Positions 18,142 to 26,761 of a DNA stretch of 64,000 nt are shown here, one piece after another (the first letter of the stretch is position 1; each line of letters begins with the position of its first letter). The notes under the pieces were generated by a model. The model did not search any database. It saw nothing but the letters and a program-made list of their open reading frames with translations, and was not told the origin of the DNA. Location of the stretch: positions 48,039-112,038 of the forward strand of contig JACPVI010000074.1 of assembly GCA_016191815.1 (NCBI GenBank). The letters run 5' to 3'. The DNA comes from Myxococcales bacterium. GTDB taxonomy: Bacteria > Myxococcota > Myxococcia > Myxococcales > Myxococcaceae. A program made the translations under genes and the position numbers.

Positions 18142-19394
18142 CGGAGGGCGGTGTTGATCTGCAGGATCGGCATCAGGATGGAGAAGGCGACGAAGGCGAT
18201 CACTCCGCCCATGGCGACGATCAGCAACGGCTCGAGCAGCGAGGTGAGCGCGCCGATCCGCACGTTCACCTGCGACTCGTAGCTGTCGGCCACGTTGAGC
18301 AGCATGTCCTCGAGCTGCCCGCTCCGCTCGCCGATCGCCACCATGTGGTAGACGAGCGGAGGGAACTCGCCGGAGCGCTTGAGCGGGTTGGCGATGCTCT
18401 CGCCTTCCCGGATCGAGTCGCGGGCCTTCTCGACCACCTCGGCCAGCACGGTGTTGGTGAGGACGTTCTTCACGATGTCCATCGCGGCCAGCAAGGGGAC
18501 GCCGCTCTTGAGCAGGGTGGCGAGGGTGCGGGAGAAGCGGGCCACCGACAGCAGCCGCACCAGCCCCCCGAAGACCGGAACTCTCAAGACGAACCGGTCC
18601 CACGCCGGCTTCCCTCCCGCGCTCTTCGTCCAGTAGGCGAAGCCCACGGCCGCCGCGATGAGCCCCGGGAAGATGATGAACCACCAGTTCTGCAGCGTGT
18701 CCGACGACCAGATGAGCAGGCGCGTGGTCCAGGGCAGGGTGGCCTTCATGTCCTCGAAGATCTTGGTGACCTTCGGGATGACCACCGTCATCAGCAGGGC
18801 GAGCACCCCGCCGCCGATGATCGCCATGATCACCGGGTACATCAGGGTGCCGAGGATCTTCTGGCGCAGCCGGGCCTGGCCCTCGGTGAATTCCGCCAGC
18901 CTGAGCAACACCGCGTCCAGCGCGCCGGAGTGCTCGCCTGCCTTCACCATGTTCACGTAGAGGCTGCCGAAGACCTTCTGGTGGCTGGCCAGCGCGTCGC
19001 CGAGCGAGGAGCCCTCGTTGACCCGCTGCTTCACGTCCGAGAGCACCCGCTTCAGGCGCTCCTTCTCCACCTGGTCCACCAGCGCGGTGAGCGACTCCAC
19101 CAGCGCCACCCCCGCGCCGAGCAGGGTGGCGAGCTGCCGCGTCATGATCGCCACGTCGTCGGTGGTGATCCGCCCGCGGGCCAGCCGGCGGAGATCGATC
19201 TGGGTCGAGGCCTGCAGCGGCGCGCCCTTCTGGCCGGCCGCCACCCTCGCGCCGTCGGCCTCGCCGAGGACGTCGGTGAGGAACACTCCCTCCTTGCGCA
19301 GGAGGGAGCGCAAGGTCTTGGGCGAATCGGCTTCCCTAAGCCCGTTGACCGACTTGCCGGCCTCGCTGAGGCCCCTGTACTCGAATACCGGCAT
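18138..19394 (-). CDS. gspF: Type II secretion inner-membrane platform protein GspF
   Basis: A 418-residue polytopic protein. MPVFEYRGLSEAGKSVNGLR is the standard GspF start. Two homologous cytoplasmic helical domains (GRITTDDVAIMTRQLATLLG and then RLLSVARFSRTLATLLKSGV) are each followed by membrane helices, three in all, including TLMYPVIMAIIGGGVLALLM and the last one IVAMGGVIAFVAFSILMP. GspF forms the core of the inner-membrane platform that couples the GspE ATPase to pseudopilus growth. It starts 34 bases after gspE ends and overlaps the following small gene. Confidence 0.95.
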   Translation of the reverse strand: MPVFEYRGLSEAGKSVNGLREADSPKTLRSLLRKEGVFLTDVLGEADGARVAAGQKGAPLQASTQIDLRRLARGRITTDDVAIMTRQLATLLGAGVALVESLTALVDQVEKERLKRVLSDVKQRVNEGSSLGDALASHQKVFGSLYVNMVKAGEHSGALDAVLLRLAEFTEGQARLRQKILGTLMYPVIMAIIGGGVLALLMTVVIPKVTKIFEDMKATLPWTTRLLIWSSDTLQNWWFIIFPGLIAAAVGFAYWTKSAGGKPAWDRFVLRVPVFGGLVRLLSVARFSRTLATLLKSGVPLLAAMDIVKNVLTNTVLAEVVEKARDSIREGESIANPLKRSGEFPPLVYHMVAIGERSGQLEDMLLNVADSYESQVNVRIGALTSLLEPLLIVAMGGVIAFVAFSILMPILQINTALR

Positions 19395-19428
19395 CAGGCT
19401 TCCGGCGCTCGGGCCAAGAGGCTCGAGC

Positions 19429-21240
19429 TCACAGGTCCTCCTGGGTCACGCTCAGGACCTCGGCGATGGTGGTCTCGCCGACCGCCACCTTCCGCGCCCC
19501 GTCCTCGAGGAGCGTCAGCATCCCGTTGTCCACCGCCTGGCGCTTGATGGAAGAAGAGTCCACGTTCTTCAGCACGAGCTGGCGAATCGCGTCGTCCACC
19601 ACCAAGAACTCGAAGATCCCGGTCCGGCCGCGGTAGCCGTTGCGGTTGCAGGCGGCGCACCCGGTCGCCCGATAGACCTGAGCCGCTCCGAGCTCCAAGA
19701 GCTTGGCCTTGCTCAGCCCGACCTCGCGCAGCTCCTCGTCGGTCGGGGAGTAGGCCTGGCGGCAATCGGGGCACACCCTGCGCACCAGCCGCTGCGCCAG
19801 GATCGCGGTCAGCGAGGAGGCCACCAGGAACGGCTCCACCCCCATGTCCACCAGCCGGGTCACCGCCCCGGCGGAGTCGTTGGTGTGCACCGTGGAGAAG
19901 ACCAGGTGGCCGGTGAGCGAGGCCTGGATGGCGATCTCCGCCGTCTCTTTGTCGCGGATCTCTCCGACCATGATCACGTCCGGATCCTGGCGGAGGAAGG
20001 AGCGCAGCCCGGCGGCGAAGCTGAGCCCGATCTTCGGGTTGATCGCCATCTGGCTGATGCTCTTGATCTGGTACTCGACCGGATCCTCCACGGTGAGGAT
20101 GTTCAGGTCCGGGGTGTTGATGCGCGAGAGCGCCCCGTAGAGGGTGGTGGTCTTCCCGCTGCCGGTGGGGCCGGTCACCAGGATGATCCCGTGCGAGCGG
20201 CGGACCATCGCGTCCACCGCATGCAGGGTGTCGGGGCCCAGCCCGAGCTCGCCCAGGTCGAGCAGCGTCGAGCTCTTGTCGAGCAGACGCATCACGATCC
20301 TCTCCCCGTGGGTGGTGGGGATGGTGGAGAGCCGGATGTCGATGTCCCGCCCCGCCAGCTTGATCCGGATGCGCCCGTCCTGCGGCAGCCGCTTCTCCGC
20401 GATGTTGAGCTGCCCCATGATCTTCACGCGGCTGGCGATGGAGTTCTGGTAGCGCTTGGGCGGCTTGATCACCTCCTGCAGCACCCCGTCGATGCGGAAG
20501 CGGACGATCAGCTCCCGCTCCATCGGCTCGATGTGGATGTCGCTCGCCCGCTCCTTCGCCGCCCGGAACAACAGCGAGTTGACCAGGCGGATGATCGGCG
20601 CCTCGTCGTCGGTGTCGAGCAGGTCCTGGGGCTCCTCCAGCTCGTGGGCCAGGGTGTCCAGGTCCTGTGCCTCGAGGTCGTCGACCAGCTGCTCCGCCTC
20701 GTTCGCCGCCCGGTCGTAGACCGCGTTGATCGCGTCGACGATGGTGGACCCGAGCGCGATGCGCGGGTTCACGTTCTGCTGGAGCAGCATCCGCGCGTGG
20801 TCCAGCACCGCGGTATCCAGAGGGTCCGCCACCGCCAGGGCCACCGCCTCGCCCTCGGCGAACAAGGGCAGCACCCGGGCCTGCTTGGCGAAGTTGATCG
20901 GCACCTTCTTCACCAGCTCCGGCTCGACCTCGTCGGGGAAGATCCGCGCCAGGAACGGCAGGTCCAGCTGGGCGGAGAGCGCCCGCGCCACCTGCTCCTC
21001 GCTCACCGACTTGAGCCCCACCAGGATCTCCCCCAGCCGCCCGCCCTTCTCCGCCTGCTGCGAGAGCGCCTCCTCCAGCTTCTCCTGGGTCAGCCCCGCA
21101 CAGAGCTTCAGGATCTCCCCCAGCGGCCGGCCGCAGAGGAACGCCGGCCCGTGCGACACCACCTCGGTGCGCTCTGCCGCGACGCCCTCGATGGACTCCT
21201 CGGGAGGCAGCTCCGCCGCTTTTGGAGGCTGCTGCGTCAT
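19429..21240 (-). CDS. gspE: Type II secretion ATPase GspE
   Basis: A 603-residue secretion ATPase. The N-terminal GspE_N domains (about residues 30-180) contain GRLGEILVGLKSVSEEQVAR. The ATPase core has RASDIHIEPMERELIVRFRI (N2 domain), GPTGSGKTTTLY (Walker A, about residue 358), EDPVEYQIKSISQMAINPKI (Asp box), MVGEIRDKETAEIAIQASLT (Walker B) and a His box around TGHLVFSTVHTNDS. The zinc tetracysteine motif is present (CPDC near 490, CAAC near 527). All catalytic elements are intact. Its ATG overlaps the gspD stop as ATGA. Confidence 0.97.
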   Translation of the reverse strand: MTQQPPKAAELPPEESIEGVAAERTEVVSHGPAFLCGRPLGEILKLCAGLTQEKLEEALSQQAEKGGRLGEILVGLKSVSEEQVARALSAQLDLPFLARIFPDEVEPELVKKVPINFAKQARVLPLFAEGEAVALAVADPLDTAVLDHARMLLQQNVNPRIALGSTIVDAINAVYDRAANEAEQLVDDLEAQDLDTLAHELEEPQDLLDTDDEAPIIRLVNSLLFRAAKERASDIHIEPMERELIVRFRIDGVLQEVIKPPKRYQNSIASRVKIMGQLNIAEKRLPQDGRIRIKLAGRDIDIRLSTIPTTHGERIVMRLLDKSSTLLDLGELGLGPDTLHAVDAMVRRSHGIILVTGPTGSGKTTTLYGALSRINTPDLNILTVEDPVEYQIKSISQMAINPKIGLSFAAGLRSFLRQDPDVIMVGEIRDKETAEIAIQASLTGHLVFSTVHTNDSAGAVTRLVDMGVEPFLVASSLTAILAQRLVRRVCPDCRQAYSPTDEELREVGLSKAKLLELGAAQVYRATGCAACNRNGYRGRTGIFEFLVVDDAIRQLVLKNVDSSSIKRQAVDNGMLTLLEDGARKVAVGETTIAEVLSVTQEDL

Positions 21241-23765
21241 CGGATCTCCTCAGGCTGCTCGCCGCGAGGAGGCTCGACGATCGGCGGGCCGCCCTCGGCG
21301 GGAGGCACCGCCTCCGGAGCTGGCTGGGCCGGTGCGGGAGCCGGCTCCGAAGGACCGCCGGGGCGGATCACCTTCTCGCCGGGAACCCCCGGTCCGCCGT
21401 GCTCGATCCTCTGCAGCTCGCGGCGGATGGCGTGGCTCATCTTTGCCAGCGGCCCCTGCTTGCGGGAAAAGTCGATCGCCACCTCGTAGCCCGGCACTTG
21501 CCCGTAGAACTGCTCCACGAACTGCTGCCGCTCCCTCATCTTGCGCTCGAAGATGCGCCGGAAGTCTCCCTGGCCCTTGATGATGTAGGGGGTGAGGAAG
21601 AGCAAGAGGTTCGTCTTCACCTTCTTGATGTTCTCCTCGCGGAAGAGGTGCCCGACGATCGGCAGGTCGCCGAGGATCGGCACCTTGGCGACCGACTCGA
21701 TCCGCCGGTCCTGCATGATGCCGCCCAAGACCACCGTCTCCTGATCGCGCGCCACCACCGTGGTCTTGGCGCTGCGCTTGGAGGTGGTGGGGCCCAGCAC
21801 CGGGTCGGAGGAGGCGATCTCCTCGGTCTGCTCGGTGATCACCATCCGCACGAAGTCGCTCTCGTTGATCTGCGGCTTGACGGTGAGCTTGAGCTCCACG
21901 TTCTGCCGGGTGATCGGCGCGAACAGGCTCCCCAGCCCTCCGAGCCCGGCCGCCAGCCCGGGCGTCACCCCGGGCAGCGTGGTGCCTCCGGCCAGGCCCC
22001 CCAGGCTGGTGGGCGAGAAGCCCGCCTGGAAGGGCACGTTCTGCCCCACGGTGATCTCCGCCTCCTCGTTGTCGGTGGTGAGGATGTGCGGAGTCGAGAG
22101 CACGTTCACGTCCGAGCTCTGCTGCAAGGCGTGGAGGATCACCCCGAAGGCCGGCACGTCGATGCCCAGCTTCGCCAGCTCGGGGATCATCGGCCCCTGC
22201 AAGCCCGCCAGGAAGCCTCCGAAGCCCGCCAGCGACAACAGCGAGAGCGAGGGCGGCGTGCCTTGCTTGGTGTACTTGGTCGCCACCAGCCCCGGCAGGT
22301 TGCCGTCCGCGCTCCTGAGCGAGTAGCCGCTGTGGAGGTTGACCCCGAACTCGGTCGACCGGTCGAGGTTGACCTCCATGATCACCGCCTCGACGAACAC
22401 CTGCCGCCGGGGGATGTCGAGCTTCTCGATCACCCGCACCAGGTTCCGGTAGTCGCTCTGGCTGGCGATGATCACCAAGGCGTTGGTGGCCTTGTCGGCG
22501 GAGATCTTCACCTCGCCCTGGAACAGCTCCACCGCCTGGGCCGGCCCGCGCGCCCCCGCCGGCTGTCCGGGCATGGGAGGCGGAGGAGCCATCGGGGTGG
22601 GTGGCCGCGGGCGGTTGGCGGTCCCCTGGGCCAAGTTCTGGAGCGTCGAGGCCAGCTCCTCGGCGCTGGCGTTCTCCAGGTAGTAGACGTTGATCCGCTC
22701 CGAGCCGGCGGTGGGGATGTCGATTTCGCGGATCAAGTCCATGATCCGCTCCATCGCCGCCGGGCTGGCGATCACGATCAGCTTGTTGGTGCGCTCGTCG
22801 GGAATGAGCTGCGAGAGGGTCGCCGGCCCGGGCGCCTGGCCCACCTGGCCGGGCTGTCCCACAGGCGCCGCCACGCTCGCCCCCACCGGCGGAGGCGGGG
22901 GCGCCAGCCCCGGCCGCTGTCCCGGCCGCTGTACTCGCGACTCGAACAGCTTCTGGACCTTGTCGGCGATCTCCTGGGCCGAGGCGTACTGGATCTGGAG
23001 GACCTTGATCTCGTCCGAGGCGGCGCGCGAGTCCAGCTGCTCGACGATCTTCTCCAGCCTGTGCATGTTCGACCCGAGGTCGTTGACGATGATGGTGTCC
23101 GGCTGGAAGGGGATGGTGTCGCCGGAAGGCGTGACGAGCTGCTGGAGCACCCCGCGGAGCTGCTCGATCTCCACGTACTTCACCTTGAACATCCGGGTGA
23201 GCATCTGCTCGTTGGTGGTGTACTCCTCGCTGGGGTCGGTGATGGTGGGGATGGGGAACTGCTTGGCCCGCGCCTTGTCGACGATCTTCAAGAACCGCCC
23301 GTGGGGGTAGATGGAGAGGGCGTTGGCGTCGAGGGCGGCGAGGAAGGCGGCGTAGAACTGCTCGGAGTTCACCTCCACCTTCCCCTTCTCCGGGCCGATG
23401 ATCGAGATCCGCCCGCGCACGTTCTCCGGGAGGATGAAGGTCTTGCAGGTGGCGTCGGCCACGGTCTGGACCAGCTTCTCGATCTCCACCTTGTCGAAGT
23501 AGATGCCGAACCGGGCGGTGCGGCGGACCTCCTCGCAGCTTCGCTTGCCCTGCTTCGCTTCGCCGGCGGGCTGGTCGGCGGTGGGCAGGGCCGGCTGGAT
23601 CTGCCTCTCCCGCGGGGCGCCCTGCGGTGCCGGCGGGGGCGGCGCGGCGGGCGGACGGCGCTGGGCCAGGGCGGGCAGCGACGCGAGCACGGCGAGCCCT
23701 AGAGCACCGAGCAGGCTACCTGGCCGTAGCGGGCGCGTCAGGCGGAGGAGGGCGGAGGAGGTCAT
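21237..23765 (-). CDS. gspD: Type II secretion outer-membrane secretin GspD
   Basis: An 842-residue secretin. A signal peptide ends at LASLPALA before QRRPPA. A Pro-rich stretch follows, then N0 (IYFDKVEIEKLVQTVADATC), N1-N3 domains (repeats such as IPDERTNKLIVIASPAAMER and ISADKATNALVIIASQSDYR), and the secretin core with VFVEAVIMEVNLDRSTEFGV and EITVGQNVPFQAGFSPTSLG. A Pro/Gly/Ala-rich linker splits N2 from N3, and the C-terminus has a charged, Pro-rich tail after the barrel. No lipobox is seen, so insertion may need a pilotin elsewhere or be pilotin-free. Confidence 0.97.
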   Translation of the reverse strand: MTSSALLRLTRPLRPGSLLGALGLAVLASLPALAQRRPPAAPPPPAPQGAPRERQIQPALPTADQPAGEAKQGKRSCEEVRRTARFGIYFDKVEIEKLVQTVADATCKTFILPENVRGRISIIGPEKGKVEVNSEQFYAAFLAALDANALSIYPHGRFLKIVDKARAKQFPIPTITDPSEEYTTNEQMLTRMFKVKYVEIEQLRGVLQQLVTPSGDTIPFQPDTIIVNDLGSNMHRLEKIVEQLDSRAASDEIKVLQIQYASAQEIADKVQKLFESRVQRPGQRPGLAPPPPPVGASVAAPVGQPGQVGQAPGPATLSQLIPDERTNKLIVIASPAAMERIMDLIREIDIPTAGSERINVYYLENASAEELASTLQNLAQGTANRPRPPTPMAPPPPMPGQPAGARGPAQAVELFQGEVKISADKATNALVIIASQSDYRNLVRVIEKLDIPRRQVFVEAVIMEVNLDRSTEFGVNLHSGYSLRSADGNLPGLVATKYTKQGTPPSLSLLSLAGFGGFLAGLQGPMIPELAKLGIDVPAFGVILHALQQSSDVNVLSTPHILTTDNEEAEITVGQNVPFQAGFSPTSLGGLAGGTTLPGVTPGLAAGLGGLGSLFAPITRQNVELKLTVKPQINESDFVRMVITEQTEEIASSDPVLGPTTSKRSAKTTVVARDQETVVLGGIMQDRRIESVAKVPILGDLPIVGHLFREENIKKVKTNLLLFLTPYIIKGQGDFRRIFERKMRERQQFVEQFYGQVPGYEVAIDFSRKQGPLAKMSHAIRRELQRIEHGGPGVPGEKVIRPGGPSEPAPAPAQPAPEAVPPAEGGPPIVEPPRGEQPEEIR

Positions 23766-23786
23766 GGTGGGATCGGCGGGCCTTTC

Positions 23787-24734
23787 TCAGCGCACGCTGT
23801 AGGTCTTGCGGACGACGGAGCCGTTGCGTTCGATCTCGATGTCGATCCGGCTCGCCTCCTTGAGCTTGGAGTAGATCTCCAGCGCCTTTTCGGGGCTGTT
23901 GAGGTCGTAGCCGTTGATCCGGCGGATGACGTCGCCGTTCTGGATTCCGATCTTCGTGTAGATGGAGTCCGGACGGATGGAGAAGAGCTTGAAGCCCTGG
24001 GCGGTCCCGTCTTTGAAGGCGGGCACGATGCGCGCCTGCATCGCCACGTCGTTCAGGTTGGAGAGGGTGCGGTCGATCTCCGCCCGGGGGACCTCGTACT
24101 CGTTCTCGGTGAGCGCGCGGATGCCGGCGCCCAGCCCCCCGGAGGGGGGAGGGGCGGTGTTGACCGGCCCGGCCACCACCTGGGCCACCGGCGCAGGCGG
24201 CGGCACGTAGGCGGCCACGGCCGAGCCGTCTCCCGGAGTGGCGTCGATGAACTCCCTTCGCCCGCCGTTGAGGACGATCACCTGCGCCCGATCGATCTCG
24301 AGGATCTCCGCGTTGGTCCCCTCGAGGATGTCGCCCAGCATGTAGGTGCGGGACTTCTGCGTCACCACGTCCTGGATGGAGGCGATCGACCACTCGGGAA
24401 TCGACGCCAAGAGCGTCCCCAAGAGCTTCACCCGGAGCCCGCTCCGGACCGGCGGGGAATTCAGGTCCACCGTGGGCTCGGCGGGCTCGACCACGTCGGG
24501 CTCCTTCACCGGCAGCGGCAGCCCGGTCAGCTTGGACAGCCGCTCGATGGAGAGCTGGGCCGGCGGCTCTGCCGGCTTCGGGCGCACCGCGGCGGACCTC
24601 GGGCCCTGGCCGGAGGCCAAAGGCGACACCGCCTGCTCCACGAAGATGTTCGCCGTCCGCGCCACGATGAACATCACCGCGAACAGGAACACCAGGTGAA
24701 CGGCCCAGAAGTACTTGCGAAAGAGGACTTCCAT
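23787..24734 (-). CDS. gspC: Type II secretion inner-membrane protein GspC
   Basis: A 315-residue first gene of the secretion operon. Short cytoplasmic start MEVLFRKYFWAVHLVFLFAV runs into the membrane helix, followed by a Pro-rich linker, the HR domain (GLRVKLLGTLLASIPEWSIA through TYMLGDILEGTNAEILEIDR) that contacts the GspD N0 domain, and a C-terminal PDZ domain (IGIQNGDVIRRINGYDLNSP). The ATG at 24734 is preferred; an AGGAGG sequence lies about 13 bases upstream. The PDZ form, rather than coiled-coil, is the type associated with many gamma- and delta-type systems. Confidence 0.93.
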   Translation of the reverse strand: MEVLFRKYFWAVHLVFLFAVMFIVARTANIFVEQAVSPLASGQGPRSAAVRPKPAEPPAQLSIERLSKLTGLPLPVKEPDVVEPAEPTVDLNSPPVRSGLRVKLLGTLLASIPEWSIASIQDVVTQKSRTYMLGDILEGTNAEILEIDRAQVIVLNGGRREFIDATPGDGSAVAAYVPPPAPVAQVVAGPVNTAPPPSGGLGAGIRALTENEYEVPRAEIDRTLSNLNDVAMQARIVPAFKDGTAQGFKLFSIRPDSIYTKIGIQNGDVIRRINGYDLNSPEKALEIYSKLKEASRIDIEIERNGSVVRKTYSVR

Positions 24735-24806
24735 AGGTTGCGAGTGCCCTCCTAGCGCACAGCAATGCCCGGGCCTCCCGGGCCGCCGGTGCCAGACAGA
24801 CAAGTG

Positions 24807-24822
24807 CCGGATTTAATTCCGG
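24807..24822. promoter_or_regulatory. Inverted repeat in gspC/crotonase divergent region
   Basis: The 234-base region between gspC and the divergent crotonase gene must hold both promoters. Its only AT-rich patch is CCGGATTTAATTCCGG, an inverted repeat with 5-base arms (CCGGA/TCCGG). It could be an operator or a -10 region. I see no sigma-54 (GG-N10-GC) element there. Confidence 0.3.
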
Positions 24823-24968
24823 AAAAGGCCGTCGCGGGGCCGCTCGCCCACTGGTCCTCGACAGAATGTCATCGGGTTCGTTCATGGAGCTGACGGGGTG
24901 TCAGCCCGCTCGCCGGGCATGCGAAGGCGCTGAGGCTGTGCGAGAACGCGCCTTTAGGAGGCGGCCAG

Positions 24969-25730
24969 ATGAGCGTGCGAGTGGAGAAGAGTGGACCGGT
25001 GACGACGGTGGTCCTTCATCGGCCGGAGGTCCGGAATGCGGTCGACCGGCCGACGGCGGAGGCGTTGGTGTCGGCGTTCTCGTCGTTCGAGGCCGATCCG
25101 GCCGCGACCGTGGCTGTGCTTTGGGGTGAGGGAGGAACTTTCTGCGCCGGGGCGGATCTCAAGGCGGTCGCCGAGGGGCGGCTCCCGCGCCTGGAGAGGG
25201 AGGGAGACGGGCCGATGGGGCCGTCTCGGCTGCTCCTTTCCAAGCCGGTGATCGCTGCGATCGCAGGGCACGCCGTCGCGGGAGGCCTGGAGCTGGCCCT
25301 GTGGTGCGACCTGCGCGTAGTGGAGGAGGATGCGGTGCTCGGGGTGTTCTGCCGCCGCTGGGGAGTGCCGCTCATCGACGGCGGGACGGTGCGCTTGCCC
25401 AGGCTCATAGGCCAGTCGCGTGCGCTCGATCTCATTCTCACCGGGCGGCCGGTGAAGGCGGAGGAGGCGCTCTCCATGGGCCTGGCCAACCGCGTAGTGC
25501 CGAAGGGAGCTTCCCGCCGGGAGGCAGAGGAGCTGGCGCACGGGCTCGCGGCCTTCCCTCAAGGCTGCCTCCGCGCCGACCGGATGTCCGCCTATTGCCA
25601 ATGGGGGCTTCCGCTCCCGGAGGCGCTGTCGCAGGAGTTCGCCCGGGGAGCCCGAGTGCTCGAGACGGAGTCGCTCGCCGGAGCCAGGAAGTTCGCCCGC
25701 GGCGCCGGCCGGCACGGCGCGTTCGACTGA
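24969..25730 (+). CDS. Enoyl-CoA hydratase/isomerase family (crotonase) protein
   Basis: A 253-residue crotonase-fold protein. N-terminal VVLHRPEVRNAVDRPTAEAL is the family start, FCAGADLKAVAEGR provides the first oxyanion-hole amide, and IAGHAVAGGLELALWCDLRV the second with the usual AGGG-like turn. FCRRWGVPLIDGGTVRLPRL leads to the active-site helix; one catalytic Glu of true hydratases appears replaced (Asp-Gly-Gly), so it may be an isomerase or another crotonase activity. RBS AGGAGG lies 6 bases before the ATG. No beta-oxidation genes are adjacent. Confidence 0.9.
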   Translation: MSVRVEKSGPVTTVVLHRPEVRNAVDRPTAEALVSAFSSFEADPAATVAVLWGEGGTFCAGADLKAVAEGRLPRLEREGDGPMGPSRLLLSKPVIAAIAGHAVAGGLELALWCDLRVVEEDAVLGVFCRRWGVPLIDGGTVRLPRLIGQSRALDLILTGRPVKAEEALSMGLANRVVPKGASRREAEELAHGLAAFPQGCLRADRMSAYCQWGLPLPEALSQEFARGARVLETESLAGARKFARGAGRHGAFD

Positions 25731-25736
25731 TTCGCG

Positions 25737-26077
25737 GTGAGCCCGAAGAACGCCGCCGTTGGCCCTCGCTCGCGTTCCGCGCGGCCGCTCACGCGCGATC
25801 CGCTCTACCTCCCGCCGCCCGTGATCCACAGGGTCTTGCGCACCACCGCGCCGCCGCGGACGCGCTCTCGTACCTCGACGCCTTCGAGGAGGCCAAGGCC
25901 CTGCTGCTGGCGCTCCTCGGGGAGGCCGAGAAGGAGGAGGACTTCCACTTGGCGCTGGAGATCGGCGAACGCCTGAAGTTCGTCGTGAACAAGCTCGGCC
26001 CCTCGCCCGAGCGATCGCAGATCCTCGCCCGACTGCTCAAGCAAGAGCTCGAGCACGAGCAAGAGCACCACCACTAG
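25737..26077 (+). pseudogene. Short gene split by a frameshift
   Basis: From the GTG at 25737 one frame reads MSPKNAAVGPRSRSARPLTR then DPLYLPPPVIHRVLRTTA. From about 25850 the coding signal moves to another frame, reading ADALSYLDAFEEAKALLLAL, then GEAEKEEDFHLALEIGERLK and a His/Glu-rich end (KQELEHEQEHHH) stopping at 26077. Third-position GC is high in the first frame before about 25845 and in the second afterwards, so these look like two halves of one gene of about 113 residues broken by one base in GCGCCGCCGCGG. Function unknown. It ends directly next to vapC on the other strand. Confidence 0.55.
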
Positions 26078-26470
26078 TCAGAACACCTCTAGATCCATCG
26101 GCACCGCGCGAGCGATTGCCTCGAAGTCTCGGTCTCGCGTCAAAAGCGGCGAGCCGTGCGCCAGCGCGCACTGGGCAATGTACAGATCGACGAGCTTGGC
26201 TTGGTTCCCGAGTCGAGCCAGCGCGAAGCGGCTCTCCGCGATCGCCTGCCAGACGTCTTGCCGTGGCTCGAGCCAGTCGAGGCCGCGGAGCGAGCTCGCG
26301 AGCCGGTCGAACTGCACGCGGGTGGGGGCGCCGGAGAGCACCTCGGAATAGATCGGACCGCAGATCGCCGCGCCTCCGCCCGCCAGCAGCGGATCGAGGC
26401 GAGAGATAGCCTTCTTCTCCCCGCGGAAGAAATCTACCCATGCAGACGTGTCGACCAAGACCCCGCTCAT
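26078..26470 (-). CDS. vapC: PIN-domain ribonuclease toxin VapC
   Basis: A 130-residue PIN-domain toxin. MSGVLVDTSAWVDFF carries the first catalytic Asp (residue 7), YSEVLSGAPTR the Glu (about 43), and LVDLYIAQCALAHGSPLLTR with DRDFEAIA the C-terminal acidic residues. VapC toxins cleave RNA, often tRNA, and are blocked by VapB. The start overlaps the vapB stop by four bases (ATGA), the usual vapBC layout. All four acidic positions look intact, so it is probably active. Confidence 0.92.
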   Translation of the reverse strand: MSGVLVDTSAWVDFFRGEKKAISRLDPLLAGGGAAICGPIYSEVLSGAPTRVQFDRLASSLRGLDWLEPRQDVWQAIAESRFALARLGNQAKLVDLYIAQCALAHGSPLLTRDRDFEAIARAVPMDLEVF

Positions 26471-26661
26471 CGGCGCTTGCGGGAACGCCGCAGGTCAACG
26501 TTCAACTCCAGCGTCCCTGCCATGCGCCGCAGCTCCTCGCGCTGGCTCCGCCGGATGAGCTCCTTCAACCCCTCGATCACCGCGTCCCGCTTGGTCGGCA
26601 GCCGGGACGCGCTGACCGCCTCCCGGAGCAGGTCGTCCGGGATGTCGATGGTGGTGCGCAT
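26467..26661 (-). CDS. vapB: Antitoxin VapB
   Basis: A 64-residue antitoxin. MRTTIDIPDDLLREAVSASR is the signature start of the VapB antitoxin family, with a ribbon-helix-helix-like N-terminal DNA-binding part and a basic C-terminal tail (NVDLRRSRKRR) that would wrap VapC. The ATG at 26661 is chosen since the family begins with this strand; upstream sequence in frame is not conserved-looking. An inverted repeat lies just upstream of the start, consistent with autoregulation. Confidence 0.9.
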   Translation of the reverse strand: MRTTIDIPDDLLREAVSASRLPTKRDAVIEGLKELIRRSQREELRRMAGTLELNVDLRRSRKRR

Positions 26662-26668
26662 GCACGAA

Positions 26669-26694
26669 GCATATGAATCAGCCGTTTCATGTGC
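26669..26694 (-). promoter_or_regulatory. Operator/promoter of vapBC
   Basis: GCATATGAA and TTCATGTGC form an inverted repeat with one mismatch, separated by eight bases and ending eight bases before the vapB ATG. On the minus strand a -35-like TTTGCA and a -10-like TATGCT with 18-base spacing lie over the same arms, so VapBC bound here would block RNA polymerase. Confidence 0.55.
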
Positions 26695-26761
26695 AAACGC
26701 CGCCCTCGCCCACAGCCGGGCGGGAACCTCCGCGCTGCGGCGTCGCTGCAAGAGGCGGCCG

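Noticed and set aside
24735..24968. Sigma-54 promoter for the gsp operon
   Set aside because: No GG-N10-GC element with TGGCAC/TTGC context found on the minus strand.
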